Assembly: GCA_051880335.1 (NCBI GenBank)
Contig: JBJENT010000136.1
Location: forward strand, 1-13,410
DNA: 13,410 bases
Source: 1XD8-76 sp051880335
GTDB taxonomy: Bacteria > Bacillota > Clostridia > Lachnospirales > Lachnospiraceae
Direction of reading: 5' to 3'
Shown: positions 7,261 to 13,410 of the stretch, in pieces
How the letters are laid out: each line of letters starts with the position of its first letter
How positions within the stretch are numbered: the stretch's first letter is position 1
Notes under the pieces: generated by a model
What the model was told of the DNA's origin: nothing
Database searches by the model: none
Seen by the model: only the letters and a program-made list of their open reading frames with translations
Made by a program: the position numbers and the translations under genes

Positions 7261-9744
7261 CTAAACCACCTGTACTGCATATCGTACCGTAGCCATAGCA
7301 TCTTTCCCATAAAAGTCTGCTCCGATGCTGTCTGCATATTCCTGGGTTAATACCGCTCCGCCTACAGCTACTTTTACCCATGGTGCTTCTTTTCGAAGCA
7401 GTTTTATGGTTTCCTCCATGGCCGGAACAGTAGTGGTCATCAGTGCACTGAGGCCTACCAGCGGCACATTCTGTTCTACTACCACCTGAACGATCTTTTC
7501 CGGGGGAACATCTTTTCCCAGATCGATCACATCAAAGCCATAGTTTTCCAGAATCAGTTTCACTATATTTTTCCCGATATCATGAATATCTCCGCGCACT
7601 GTTGCGATAACAAACTTTCCTCGGGATACGGATTTGGAAGCACTTTTCGCCATCTGCTCTTTGATCTTTTCAAAGGCACATTGTGCTGCTTCCGCACTCA
7701 TCAGAAGCTGTGGCAGATACATAGTCTTCTTCTCAAAGCCCTGTCCTACGATATCCAGTGCAGGAATCACCTGATCATTTACCACCTTTAACGGATCTTC
7801 CGTTTCGATCAGTTTTGCTGTAATGGATGCAGCCTGCTCTTTTAAACCTTTTACTATGGCTCTCTGCAAGTCTGTTATAGAATCTTTTCCGGATAGGCTC
7901 TGTCCTGCTGAGGCGGTCTGCCCAGCTGTAGCTCCAGCCTGCCCTGATCCTGCCTGACCATTTGCAGATACCCCGGCACCTGCCCCGCCTGCTGCCTGAA
8001 CAGCTGCCGGAATGGTCATATATTCCCCAATCTTTTCGATGTAATCTGCACAGTTATCATCTAAGCCATGTAGTGCCCGGAAGGCATAATAGGCTTTCAT
8101 CATTTCATTTGATTTCGGATTCATAATGGCTGCAGAAAGTCCGTTCTCCATGGCCAGGGTAAAGAAAACCGAAGTAATGATCTCTCTGTTTGGGAGTCCG
8201 AAAGAAACATTGGATACGCCCAGAGAAGTATGGCATCTCAGTTCTTTTTTAATATAACGAAGGGACTGCAGCGTAGCAAGTGCCGCATTCTTGTCTGCAC
8301 TGACCGTCATGGCCAGGGTATCAAAGATAAGATCTTTCTTTTTGATTCCGTATTCTGCTGCCTTACGGATGATTTTTTCTGCAATCTCAATTCTCTTTTC
8401 CGCACTGTCCGGTATGCCATCCTCATCCAGGGTAAGGCACACTACCAGACCGCCGTATTTCTGTACCAGCGGGAAAATCTGTTCCATGACTTCTGCTTTG
8501 CCATTTACAGAATTGATCATGGCTTTTCCGTTATAAATCCGAAGTGCTGCTTCCATGGCAGCTATATCTGTAGTATCAATCTGAAGAGGCAGGTCGATGA
8601 TTGCCTGAAGCTCATAAGTCACCTGCTCCAACATGGCCTTTTCATCGATTTCCGGCAGCCCCACGTTCACATCCAGTACGTGAACGCCCCGGTCCTGCTG
8701 GGCAATTCCCTCTCCCAGAATATAATCAATATCCGATTTCCGGAGTGCTTCCTTGAACGCTTTTTTTCCGGTTGGATTGATTCTTTCTCCGATCAGAATC
8801 GGAGAATCTTCAAATACCACTGCATGAGTGTAGGAACTGACCATAGTATGTTCCTTTTCTGTGATTGGAACCGGTTTCAGATCCTTTGTTTTTTCTACTA
8901 CCGCCCGTATATACTCCGGTGTGGTTCCGCAGCAGCCGCCTGCCACACGTACTCCGTCTTTTATAAAAGACACCACATCTTCTGAAAATTCTTCCGAATG
9001 AACATCATAAACTGTTTTTCCATTTTCGCTTCTCGGAAGCCCTGCATTGGGCATAACAATTACCGGCACAGAGGCATATTGCAGGTATTCTTTTACCACC
9101 CCTGCCAGCTGCTTTGGTCCCAGAGAGCAGTTCACACCGATCACATCCGCATGCATTCCTTCCAGCATGGCCACCATGGCTGCCGGAGAAGCCCCTGTCA
9201 TCAGCTTTCCGTCCTCCCCATAGGCATTGGAAACAAAAACAGGAAGGTCACTGTTTTCTTTGGCTGCCAAAAGGGCAGCTTTGGTATCATAACTGTCATT
9301 CATGGTCTCGATCAAAATCAGATCTGCCCCATACTTTACGCCCAGTCGAATGGTTTTTGCGTAAACCTCTACCTCATCCTCAAATGCAAAATCCCCAAAA
9401 GGTTTCAGCAGTTTTCCGGAAGGACCGATATCCAGTGCGACAAATTTTTCCTGCGTTCCCTTACTTTCCTCTGCTGCTCTTCTTGCATTCTCCAGCGCGG
9501 CCTTCACGATTTCTTCCAATTCCTCTTCTTCAAACTTTAAACAGTTTGCGCCGAAAGTATTGGAAGTTACAATATTACTCCCCGAATCATAATATGTTTT
9601 ATGAATATCTGTAATGATATCAGGATGGGAAATATTCCATCTTTCCGGAAGTTCTCCCGGCTTAAGCCCCTGCTTCTGAAGCAGTGTTCCCATGCCCCCA
9701 TCCATATAAACAATATGATTTTTCAAATAATCCAGTATCTTCAC
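7261..9744 (-). CDS. metH: Cobalamin-dependent methionine synthase lacking the activation domain
   Basis: This enzyme moves a methyl group from 5-methyltetrahydrofolate through cobalamin to homocysteine, making methionine in the cytosol. Domains in the 827 residues: homocysteine methyltransferase (1-290) with zinc ligands Cys206 (GVNCSLGP) and Cys271-Cys272 (GGCCGTTPEY); pterin-binding (about 310-570, IGERINPTG, DVNVGLPEID); an Ala/Gly/Gln/Ser-rich linker (583-620); cobalamin cap (about 622-705); and B12 domain with DIHDIG (719-724, lower ligand His721), GLSAL with Ser766, and VGGAV. The protein ends there. The AdoMet-binding reactivation domain of E. coli MetH (about 1,230 residues) is absent and is supplied by the gene immediately upstream. 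The start is GTG, overlapping that gene's TGA in GTGA, so translation is probably coupled. TetR follows after nine bases. Confidence 0.96.
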   Translation of the reverse strand: MKILDYLKNHIVYMDGGMGTLLQKQGLKPGELPERWNISHPDIITDIHKTYYDSGSNIVTSNTFGANCLKFEEEELEEIVKAALENARRAAEESKGTQEKFVALDIGPSGKLLKPFGDFAFEDEVEVYAKTIRLGVKYGADLILIETMNDSYDTKAALLAAKENSDLPVFVSNAYGEDGKLMTGASPAAMVAMLEGMHADVIGVNCSLGPKQLAGVVKEYLQYASVPVIVMPNAGLPRSENGKTVYDVHSEEFSEDVVSFIKDGVRVAGGCCGTTPEYIRAVVEKTKDLKPVPITEKEHTMVSSYTHAVVFEDSPILIGERINPTGKKAFKEALRKSDIDYILGEGIAQQDRGVHVLDVNVGLPEIDEKAMLEQVTYELQAIIDLPLQIDTTDIAAMEAALRIYNGKAMINSVNGKAEVMEQIFPLVQKYGGLVVCLTLDEDGIPDSAEKRIEIAEKIIRKAAEYGIKKKDLIFDTLAMTVSADKNAALATLQSLRYIKKELRCHTSLGVSNVSFGLPNREIITSVFFTLAMENGLSAAIMNPKSNEMMKAYYAFRALHGLDDNCADYIEKIGEYMTIPAAVQAAGGAGAGVSANGQAGSGQAGATAGQTASAGQSLSGKDSITDLQRAIVKGLKEQAASITAKLIETEDPLKVVNDQVIPALDIVGQGFEKKTMYLPQLLMSAEAAQCAFEKIKEQMAKSASKSVSRGKFVIATVRGDIHDIGKNIVKLILENYGFDVIDLGKDVPPEKIVQVVVEQNVPLVGLSALMTTTVPAMEETIKLLRKEAPWVKVAVGGAVLTQEYADSIGADFYGKDAMATVRYAVQVV
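7885..7998 (-). other. Low-complexity Ala/Gly/Gln/Ser linker inside MetH
   Basis: Codons for residues 583-620 of MetH encode a run rich in Ala, Gly, Gln and Ser with recurring AGQ, NGQ and SGQ triplets. It lies between the pterin-binding domain and the cobalamin cap. A flexible hinge is expected there because the B12 domain must swing between active sites, but this one is longer and simpler than in most MetH proteins I know. Confidence 0.6.
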
Positions 9745-10574
9745 TTTTTTCTTTCCTCTTGTTGTCTAAATTCACATGCGATGTTATTGCAGCGATCACA
9801 TTTGTTTTCGTGAATCTCCTCTATATTCCGGATTTCCATCCCGCTTTTGTTTTCCATCTCGTTTTTGTTTTCCATCCTGCTTCCGTTTTCCATCTTGTTT
9901 TTGTTTTTCACCCCGTTCACCCTTTCCTCCGGGCACAGTTTTCTAATTCCGAAAATAGCGGTAACGGATTTGGATGGCGTCATCAACAGACTGTCATTTA
10001 ATGCAATACCTATTTTCCTGTTGCAGTCAAGCAGACGGAAAAAGTCCTTTTGTGTATCCAGGGGCAGATCCCCATATCCCGGTGAAAACCTGGGCGTCAT
10101 GATCAGACCATCTTTTCCAAATTCCTCTGCCAGCTTTTCACAGAAGGTATCGCAAAGTGCCTCGATTCTTTCCGCTCCCAGTGCCTGCATCAGAAGGGCT
10201 TTTGTGATTTCTGTGCGCTGATTTCTGAGAATCAGCCGATCAATCCCCATACCGATGGTGGCTGCAAACAGGACGATCTGATGACAGCCACGAATACATC
10301 TTGCCAGATCTTTCGAAACAAATTCCTTCGGTTCCTGTCCAAAAGGAAGAACAGGCCTGTCTCCATCCCAGGAAAGGTCCATCCTGCGGTAACATACTTT
10401 ATAAGATAAAACCGGCAGTGTCTCTGCTTTTACCTTTTTAAACAGGTCCAGAAGTTCTGTTTCATCCTGACCGGGTATGCCTTTGTATCCTGCATATCTC
10501 CATACTTCTGCATCATGAACTAGTTTTATGTCATTTGTGTCATATTTTTCGATATAGATAATCTGCTCTGTCAT
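9741..10574 (-). CDS. Free-standing methionine synthase activation (AdoMet-binding) protein
   Basis: This 277-residue protein corresponds to the C-terminal activation domain of MetH, which binds AdoMet and supplies the methyl group for reductive repair of oxidised cobalamin. The key motif is RFSPGYGDLP (162-171), matching the RxxPGY AdoMet motif of the E. coli domain. Other family-like stretches are VLFAATIGMGIDRLI (101-115) and PSKSVTAIFGI (200-210). After about residue 215 it has an extra tail: a Met-Glu-Asn-rich hexapeptide repeat (about 221-244) and then CX2CX4C (Cys259, Cys262, Cys267), possibly a metal site. The gene lies between metF and metH and overlaps the metH start by four bases. 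The ribosome site is weak (AAGAAAGAA), and the start region is duplicated upstream. I use the ATG at 10574, since the copy at 10610 runs into a stop. Confidence 0.9.
   Translation of the reverse strand: MTEQIIYIEKYDTNDIKLVHDAEVWRYAGYKGIPGQDETELLDLFKKVKAETLPVLSYKVCYRRMDLSWDGDRPVLPFGQEPKEFVSKDLARCIRGCHQIVLFAATIGMGIDRLILRNQRTEITKALLMQALGAERIEALCDTFCEKLAEEFGKDGLIMTPRFSPGYGDLPLDTQKDFFRLLDCNRKIGIALNDSLLMTPSKSVTAIFGIRKLCPEERVNGVKNKNKMENGSRMENKNEMENKSGMEIRNIEEIHENKCDRCNNIACEFRQQEERKK
9844..9915 (-). repeat. Four-unit 18-bp imperfect coding repeat in the activation protein tail
   Basis: Four adjacent 18-bp units (9844-9861, 9862-9879, 9880-9897, 9898-9915) vary around plus-strand TTTTTGTTTTCCATCTTG, with a decayed part-unit at 9831-9843. 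They encode MENxxx-type hexapeptides at about residues 221-244. The repeat separates the AdoMet-binding part from the terminal cysteine motif and looks like slippage expansion. Confidence 0.85.
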
Positions 10575-10628
10575 CCATTAATATTCTTTCTTACTAACCT
10601 GTTCTGTCATCCGTCAAAATTCTTTCTT
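10559..10628 (-). repeat. Duplicated translation start region before the activation gene
   Basis: Two 34-bp copies, 10595-10628 and 10559-10592, agree at 29 of 34 positions with a 36-bp period. Each holds AAGAAAGAAT followed by GGATGACAGA, that is, a ribosome site plus the ATG-Thr-Glu-Gln start. The downstream copy begins the real gene; the upstream copy begins a 10-codon frame. Confidence 0.85.
10578..10610 (-). CDS. Possible 10-residue leader peptide MTEQVSKKEY
   Basis: The upstream copy of the duplicated start region opens an ATG at 10610 that reads MTEQVSKKEY and stops with TAA at 10578-10580, three bases before the real ATG at 10574. It lies 27 bp after the metF stop. The same N-terminal tetrapeptide MTEQ begins the activation protein. 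A ribosome using this start would finish next to the true start, so it could aid re-initiation or act as a decoy. There is no proof of translation, and it may be only a relic of duplication. Confidence 0.35.
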   Translation of the reverse strand: MTEQVSKKEY

Positions 10629-10637
10629 ATGATCTAA

Positions 10638-11525
10638 TCATTCAAAACTCTTCCCTAAAATCTGAGACACGTTGTTTATGATTCCTTCTGCCACTTCCGG
10701 TTTATTCATGGAATAAATATGCACATTGGTGATTCCGTTTGCATACAGATCTATGATCTGGTCTGTGGCATAGGCAATTCCTGCCTGGCGCATTGCATCC
10801 GGATCAGAGCCAAACTTGTCCACCAGAGATTTGAATCTCTGCGGCATGAAAGAACCGGAAAGCTTGATGGCTCTTTCTACCTGATTGGCATTGGTAATGG
10901 GCATAATTCCCGGAAGTACCGGCACGGTCACACCAGCCTCTCTCAGCTTGTACATAAAGTTAAAAAACAGATTGTTATCAAAAACCATCTGAGTAGTAAG
11001 AAAATCTACACCGGCATTCACTTTTTCCTTCAAATGCTGAATATCTTCCTTCTGGTTGCGGCTTTCCGGATGCACTTCCGGATAGCAGGCTCCGCCGATA
11101 CAGAAATCAACACCACTTTCTTTGAGGATTCTGACCAGATCGATAGCATGCTTGAAATCCCATTTTGACCTGTCGGATTCCATCAGTTCCGGAGTAAGAT
11201 CTCCACGCAGAGCCATCACATTCTCGATTCCTGCTTCTTTCATGGCTGCAATTCGATCCTGTACCATAGCTTTATCAGAAGAAACACAGGTAAGGTGTGC
11301 CAGCATTGGAACATCATACTTTTCCATCAGGTTTTTGGCGATGTCAATGGTATACTGGCTGACTCCACCGCCTGCACCATAGGTCACGCTCATAAAGGCC
11401 GGTTTCAAAGCTGCGATCTTTTCCGTGGCCATTCTCACACTTTCATAAGAGGTTTCCTTTTTGGGTGGGAACACCTCAAAAGAAAGGGACATTTGTTCTT
11501 TTTTTAATATATCTATGATCCTCAT
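10638..11525 (-). CDS. metF: 5,10-methylenetetrahydrofolate reductase
   Basis: This is a 295-residue FAD-dependent TIM-barrel enzyme that reduces 5,10-methylene-THF to 5-methyl-THF, the methyl donor for MetH. Motifs visible: SFEVFPPK (15-22) with the catalytic-type Glu17, VTYGAGG (47-53), HLTC (77-80), ALRGD (105-109), GACYPEVHPES (145-155), TQMVFD (178-183), PGIMPI (205-210) and NVHIYSMN (267-274). Length matches the bacterial catalytic domain alone (about 295 in E. coli). It is the first gene of the met operon. GGAGG sits five bases before the ATG. No MetV or RnfC2-type partner, as seen in some acetogens, is in the window, so a direct NAD(P)H-using form in methionine synthesis is the simplest reading; the electron donor is not shown by sequence. 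Confidence 0.97.
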   Translation of the reverse strand: MRIIDILKKEQMSLSFEVFPPKKETSYESVRMATEKIAALKPAFMSVTYGAGGGVSQYTIDIAKNLMEKYDVPMLAHLTCVSSDKAMVQDRIAAMKEAGIENVMALRGDLTPELMESDRSKWDFKHAIDLVRILKESGVDFCIGGACYPEVHPESRNQKEDIQHLKEKVNAGVDFLTTQMVFDNNLFFNFMYKLREAGVTVPVLPGIMPITNANQVERAIKLSGSFMPQRFKSLVDKFGSDPDAMRQAGIAYATDQIIDLYANGITNVHIYSMNKPEVAEGIINNVSQILGKSFE

Positions 11526-11547
11526 TTCTGCCTCCGTTTTTATTTCA

Positions 11548-11565
11548 GTTATGGAAAATCATAAC
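11548..11565. promoter_or_regulatory. 18-bp inverted repeat over a possible metF -10 box
   Basis: GTTATG (11548-11553) and CATAAC (11560-11565) form a perfect 6-bp inverted repeat with a 6-bp centre, 23 bp before the metF ATG. Minus-strand TATGAT (11558-11563) inside it fits a -10 box, but no good -35 is found 16-18 bp upstream. A second TATGAT lies at 11582-11587, also without a -35. The promoter may therefore depend on an activator. I see no SAM, cobalamin or T-box leader. Confidence 0.4.
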
Positions 11566-11600
11566 ATAAAACAAAAAATTTATCATAAGGTAATTTTCAA

Positions 11601-11660
11601 TTCCAGCGTATTATTCCCGGTTTGGTATATTTCCAGCTTGGAATATTCCCGGTTTTGGAA
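11601..11660. repeat. Imperfect 30-bp tandem repeats with TTGGAATATTCC-like dyads between bsh and metF
   Basis: Two imperfect units, 11601-11630 and 11631-11660, share TTCCAGC and ATTCCCGGTTT. Within and after them three TTGG-led dyads start at 11622, 11638 and 11655: TTGGTATATTTCC, TTGGAATATTCC and TTGGAACATTC, 16-17 bp apart. Arms at 11624-11635 and 11639-11649 can also pair into a hairpin of about 10 base pairs with one mismatch, one bulge and a GCT loop, but without a following T run in either direction. It may be an operator cluster for the met operon or a weak 3' structure of the hydrolase mRNA. Confidence 0.5.
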
Positions 11661-11669
11661 CATTCATCT

Positions 11670-12793
11670 TTAATTGTGGAAGTGTATCTGCTCTTCCTGA
11701 ATGAGTGGATAACGTGAAATCTGATTCCCGTCCAGGTTTTCCCGATGCATGTCTACTGCATTGATCTGATGATTGTTGTATGTGGTGTAATAATAAATTC
11801 NNNNNNNNNNNNNNNNNNNNNNNNNNNNNNNNNNNNNNNNNNNNNNNNNNNNNNNNNNNNNNNNNNNNNNNNNNNNNNNNNNNNNNNNNNNNNNNNNNNN
11901 TGCATGTCTACTGCATTGATCTGATGATTGTTGTATGTGGTGTAATAATAAATTCCTTTATCTGTGTTGCAGCAGGAAGTGTAAAGGGTAATCTCATATT
12001 TGCCTTCCTCCACCTCACAGCAGCCACGCTGCTGATCCACACTGCCCAGAATGTGAAAGAACTGGCTTACACTTTCCATTTCTGAATCTCCGGACATGGA
12101 ATGCATTTTGGTATAGGCCACGCGGACAAAACGGGACTGGGAAGAAAGATCACCGGGCAGACCCAGAGCTCCCATTCCTCGGCTGTATGAATTGAGAGGA
12201 ATCCCCCAGAAATTCTCCGGCTGTTTCGGTGAAAGATTCATATAATTATTCAGGGCAAACATCTGTTGGTCAAAGGGCGGATTATTGGTCATGACGCCAA
12301 CCGGATTATCATAGATTTTTAATCCGTCACTCATGGATTCCACCGTGATTGCCTCATCCTTATCTGCTATGATCCAGTGCAGCTGTGCAACCGGCAGGTG
12401 CTCACTATAAGCCTCATCCAGAATGTTTATCCTAGAAAGAAGTTTACGGGCTTCACGAACCGATGCACACTGGCTCAGAATCCATGGAATAAATTCAAAC
12501 TGTGCCACATTATCATGGTCCTGTTTTGGTTTGTTATAGCAAGCATTTCCCACAAAATTAAGGCCAGCCATACCAAGACCTTTTTCATTGATACCATCAT
12601 AGAAAAGTGGATCCTTTCCGGCAACAAATGCCATTCCGATCATGGCGTACTGGTTTTTCGGTTTTTCTGCCTTTCTAAAAGTAAGAGGATAATTTCTAGG
12701 CATCACAACAATTTCATCCCCGTATGAAAATTCATAATCCAAAGTTCGTCCAAAATAAAAATCTTTTGTTTTATAGGTAGCTGCTGTACACAT
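11670..12793 (-). CDS. bsh: Choloylglycine (bile salt) hydrolase, interrupted by a false assembly gap
   Basis: This N-terminal nucleophile (Ntn) hydrolase removes glycine or taurine from conjugated bile salts. The start ATG (12793) gives Met-Cys2, the nucleophile after Met removal, followed by FGRTLDYEFSYG (Arg16, Asp19), GLNF (Asn79), MTNNPPFDQQ (Asn170/171), and SRGMGALGLPGDLSSQSRFVR (from 204). There is no signal peptide. The reading frame meets 100 Ns at 11801-11900. Deleting the Ns and one of the two identical 55-bp flanks keeps the frame and adds an ending with VDMHRENLDG, which is typical of the family, then TAA at 11670-11672. This gives 322 residues, normal for the family. Without that correction the frame shifts and ends falsely at 11753. 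AAGGAG lies upstream of the start. A LysR-type gene precedes it on the same strand. Penicillin V acylase is the alternative, but the SRG loop and C-terminus favour bile salt hydrolase. Confidence 0.9.
11746..11955. other. Scaffold gap of 100 Ns flanked by identical 55-bp ends
   Basis: Bases 11746-11800 and 11901-11955 are identical over all 55 positions, and each copy ends exactly at the edge of the N run (11801-11900). A gap of exactly 100 Ns is the usual placeholder for unknown size. The pattern is what two contigs ending in the same 55-mer would give, so the Ns and one copy (155 bases) are most likely artefacts. Real coordinates to the left would shift by 155. Confidence 0.92.
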
Positions 12794-12858
12794 ACATTTT
12801 CTCCTTCTTTTTCTACTTTCTAATTTTTGCTTATAGTATATGACTTTCTTAATTTATT

Positions 12859-12887
12859 ATCATAGCCATTCAGAACCCCATTCGCAA
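12859..12887 (-). promoter_or_regulatory. Probable promoter of the bile salt hydrolase gene
   Basis: On the minus strand TTGCGA (12882-12887) and TATGAT (12859-12864) are separated by 17 bp, matching the sigma-A consensus at 4 and 5 of 6 positions. Transcription would begin near 12852, about 58 bases before the ATG. The site lies just after the LysR-type stop codon, so the hydrolase can be transcribed on its own. Confidence 0.5.
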
Positions 12888-12895
12888 TACGCACT

Positions 12896-13410
12896 TTACA
12901 ATTTTTTCCACCAATCCAGCAAATTGGCTACTGACGGATTGGTATTATCGGTAGACCAAACCATTTCAAAATTCAAAGTCTCAGCAGTTCCATCCTGTTT
13001 CATGACAGGAACAATTGCCACCTCTTCTTTTTTGTTATAAGGCCTGACCACATATTCCGGCAGCAGGCTTACTCCAATGCCCAATGACACCATAAGCATA
13101 ATGGTTTCCGGTTCTTTTTCCACCGCCACAACCTGCGGCAGAAAACCACCCCGCTGATAAACCCATAGCATCTCTTCCATCTCATCTCTGGATCTGGCAG
13201 ATGGCTGCATGATAATAAATGGCTCGTCCTTCAGTTCTTTACATTCTATTTCTGTCTTTTCGGATAATATATTCTGTTGGGACATGGCAACAAAAAGTGG
13301 ATAACTTCTGATATAAAGCCTGTTCATATCCTCATAATTTCTCTGGTGGGGCTGCACCGTAAATGCCACATCACACTCTCCCTTTTGCAAAGACTCCATG
13401 AGTCCACTCA
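12896..13410 (-). CDS. LysR-type transcriptional regulator, C-terminal effector domain (5' end beyond window)
   Basis: Only the last 171 or so residues are present. The frame stays open to the window edge, so the internal ATG at 13399 is not the true start. The visible part reads like the effector-binding domain of LysR regulators: LMESLQKGECDVAFTV, where this family usually has a segment ending in G-x-x-D-x-A, then PLFVAMSQQN, the central GGFLPQVVAVEKEPETIMLMVSLGIGVSLLPE, and a C-terminal WW-rich helix. The second half, with SLGIGVSLLPE, is the strongest family sign. The DNA-binding domain is missing from the window. It lies 102 bp upstream of the bile salt hydrolase gene on the same strand and may regulate it, but LysR genes more often control a divergent neighbour, which would lie outside the window. 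Confidence 0.85.
   Translation of the reverse strand, partial: SGLMESLQKGECDVAFTVQPHQRNYEDMNRLYIRSYPLFVAMSQQNILSEKTEIECKELKDEPFIIMQPSARSRDEMEEMLWVYQRGGFLPQVVAVEKEPETIMLMVSLGIGVSLLPEYVVRPYNKKEEVAIVPVMKQDGTAETLNFEMVWSTDNTNPSVANLLDWWKKL

Noticed and set aside
8230..8985. 251-codon plus-strand open frame opposite metH
   Set aside because: It is antisense to a fully motif-supported metH and its translation resembles no family I know; it is a shadow frame.
9684..10001. Plus-strand frame with repeated FVFHP peptides
   Set aside because: The peptide repeat is only the reverse reading of the 18-bp repeat in the activation protein gene.
11624..11649. Rho-independent terminator after the bile salt hydrolase gene
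   Set aside because: The arms pair into a hairpin, but it is AT-rich and no T run follows on either strand, so it is listed as a repeat instead.
11526..11669. SAM, cobalamin or T-box leader before metF
   Set aside because: None of the conserved cores of these elements is visible, and the gap of about 144 bp holds only the short dyads described.
11753..11800. Frame continuing through the Ns and ending EFIITPHTTIIRSMQ
   Set aside because: It is a frame-shifted reading of the second 55-bp copy, produced by the artificial 100-N gap.
12896..13399. Complete 167-residue protein starting at 13399
   Set aside because: The frame stays open to the window end and the sequence is the second half of a LysR-type regulator, so the ATG is internal.

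Overview
The window looks like a chromosomal piece from a gut-associated member of the Lachnospiraceae (Clostridia, Firmicutes). Base composition is moderate, genes carry strong AGGAGG-type ribosome sites, and the mix of genes fits that group: a choloylglycine (bile salt) hydrolase, an MBOAT/SGNH surface-acylation pair, a 7TM hybrid histidine kinase, and a cobalamin methionine synthase whose activation domain is a separate gene. The family-level assignment is an inference. Nothing here looks like a phage, plasmid, insertion sequence, CRISPR array or RNA gene. No gene-free stretch exceeds 300 bases apart from the assembly gap.

Layout. Positions 1-4947 (all minus strand) read, in transcription order, flavoprotein, MBOAT O-acyltransferase, membrane-anchored SGNH hydrolase-like protein, and a 7TM-PAS-HisKA-HATPase-REC kinase cut by the window edge. 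The last three are closely spaced and probably form one unit that modifies a cell-surface polymer. The flavoprotein has its own near-consensus promoter with an inverted repeat over the -10. A Na+-dependent amino-acid transporter (5138-6541, plus strand) is divergent from it, has a perfect 17-bp palindrome in its leader, and ends in a bidirectional terminator shared with a convergent tetR gene.

Positions 6613-11525 (minus) form a methionine/one-carbon operon: metF, then the free-standing MetH activation protein, then MetH (homocysteine, folate and cobalamin domains only), then a TetR regulator. Reading frames overlap or nearly touch. In front of the activation gene a 36-bp-period duplication has created a second ribosome site and start that leads only to a 10-codon peptide.

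Positions 11670-13410 (minus) hold a LysR-type regulator (cut by the window edge) followed by a bile salt hydrolase gene. The hydrolase is interrupted by 100 Ns. The same 55 bases lie on both sides of the Ns, ending exactly at the gap edges. This is what two contigs sharing a 55-mer look like after scaffolding. Removing the gap and one copy restores a complete 322-residue enzyme, so the gene is almost certainly intact.

No wholly new system is evident. The points most worth following up are the MBOAT/SGNH/kinase unit, the duplicated start region before the MetH activation gene, the repeated dyads upstream of metF, the two 18-bp coding repeats in protein linkers, and the false gap in the hydrolase gene.
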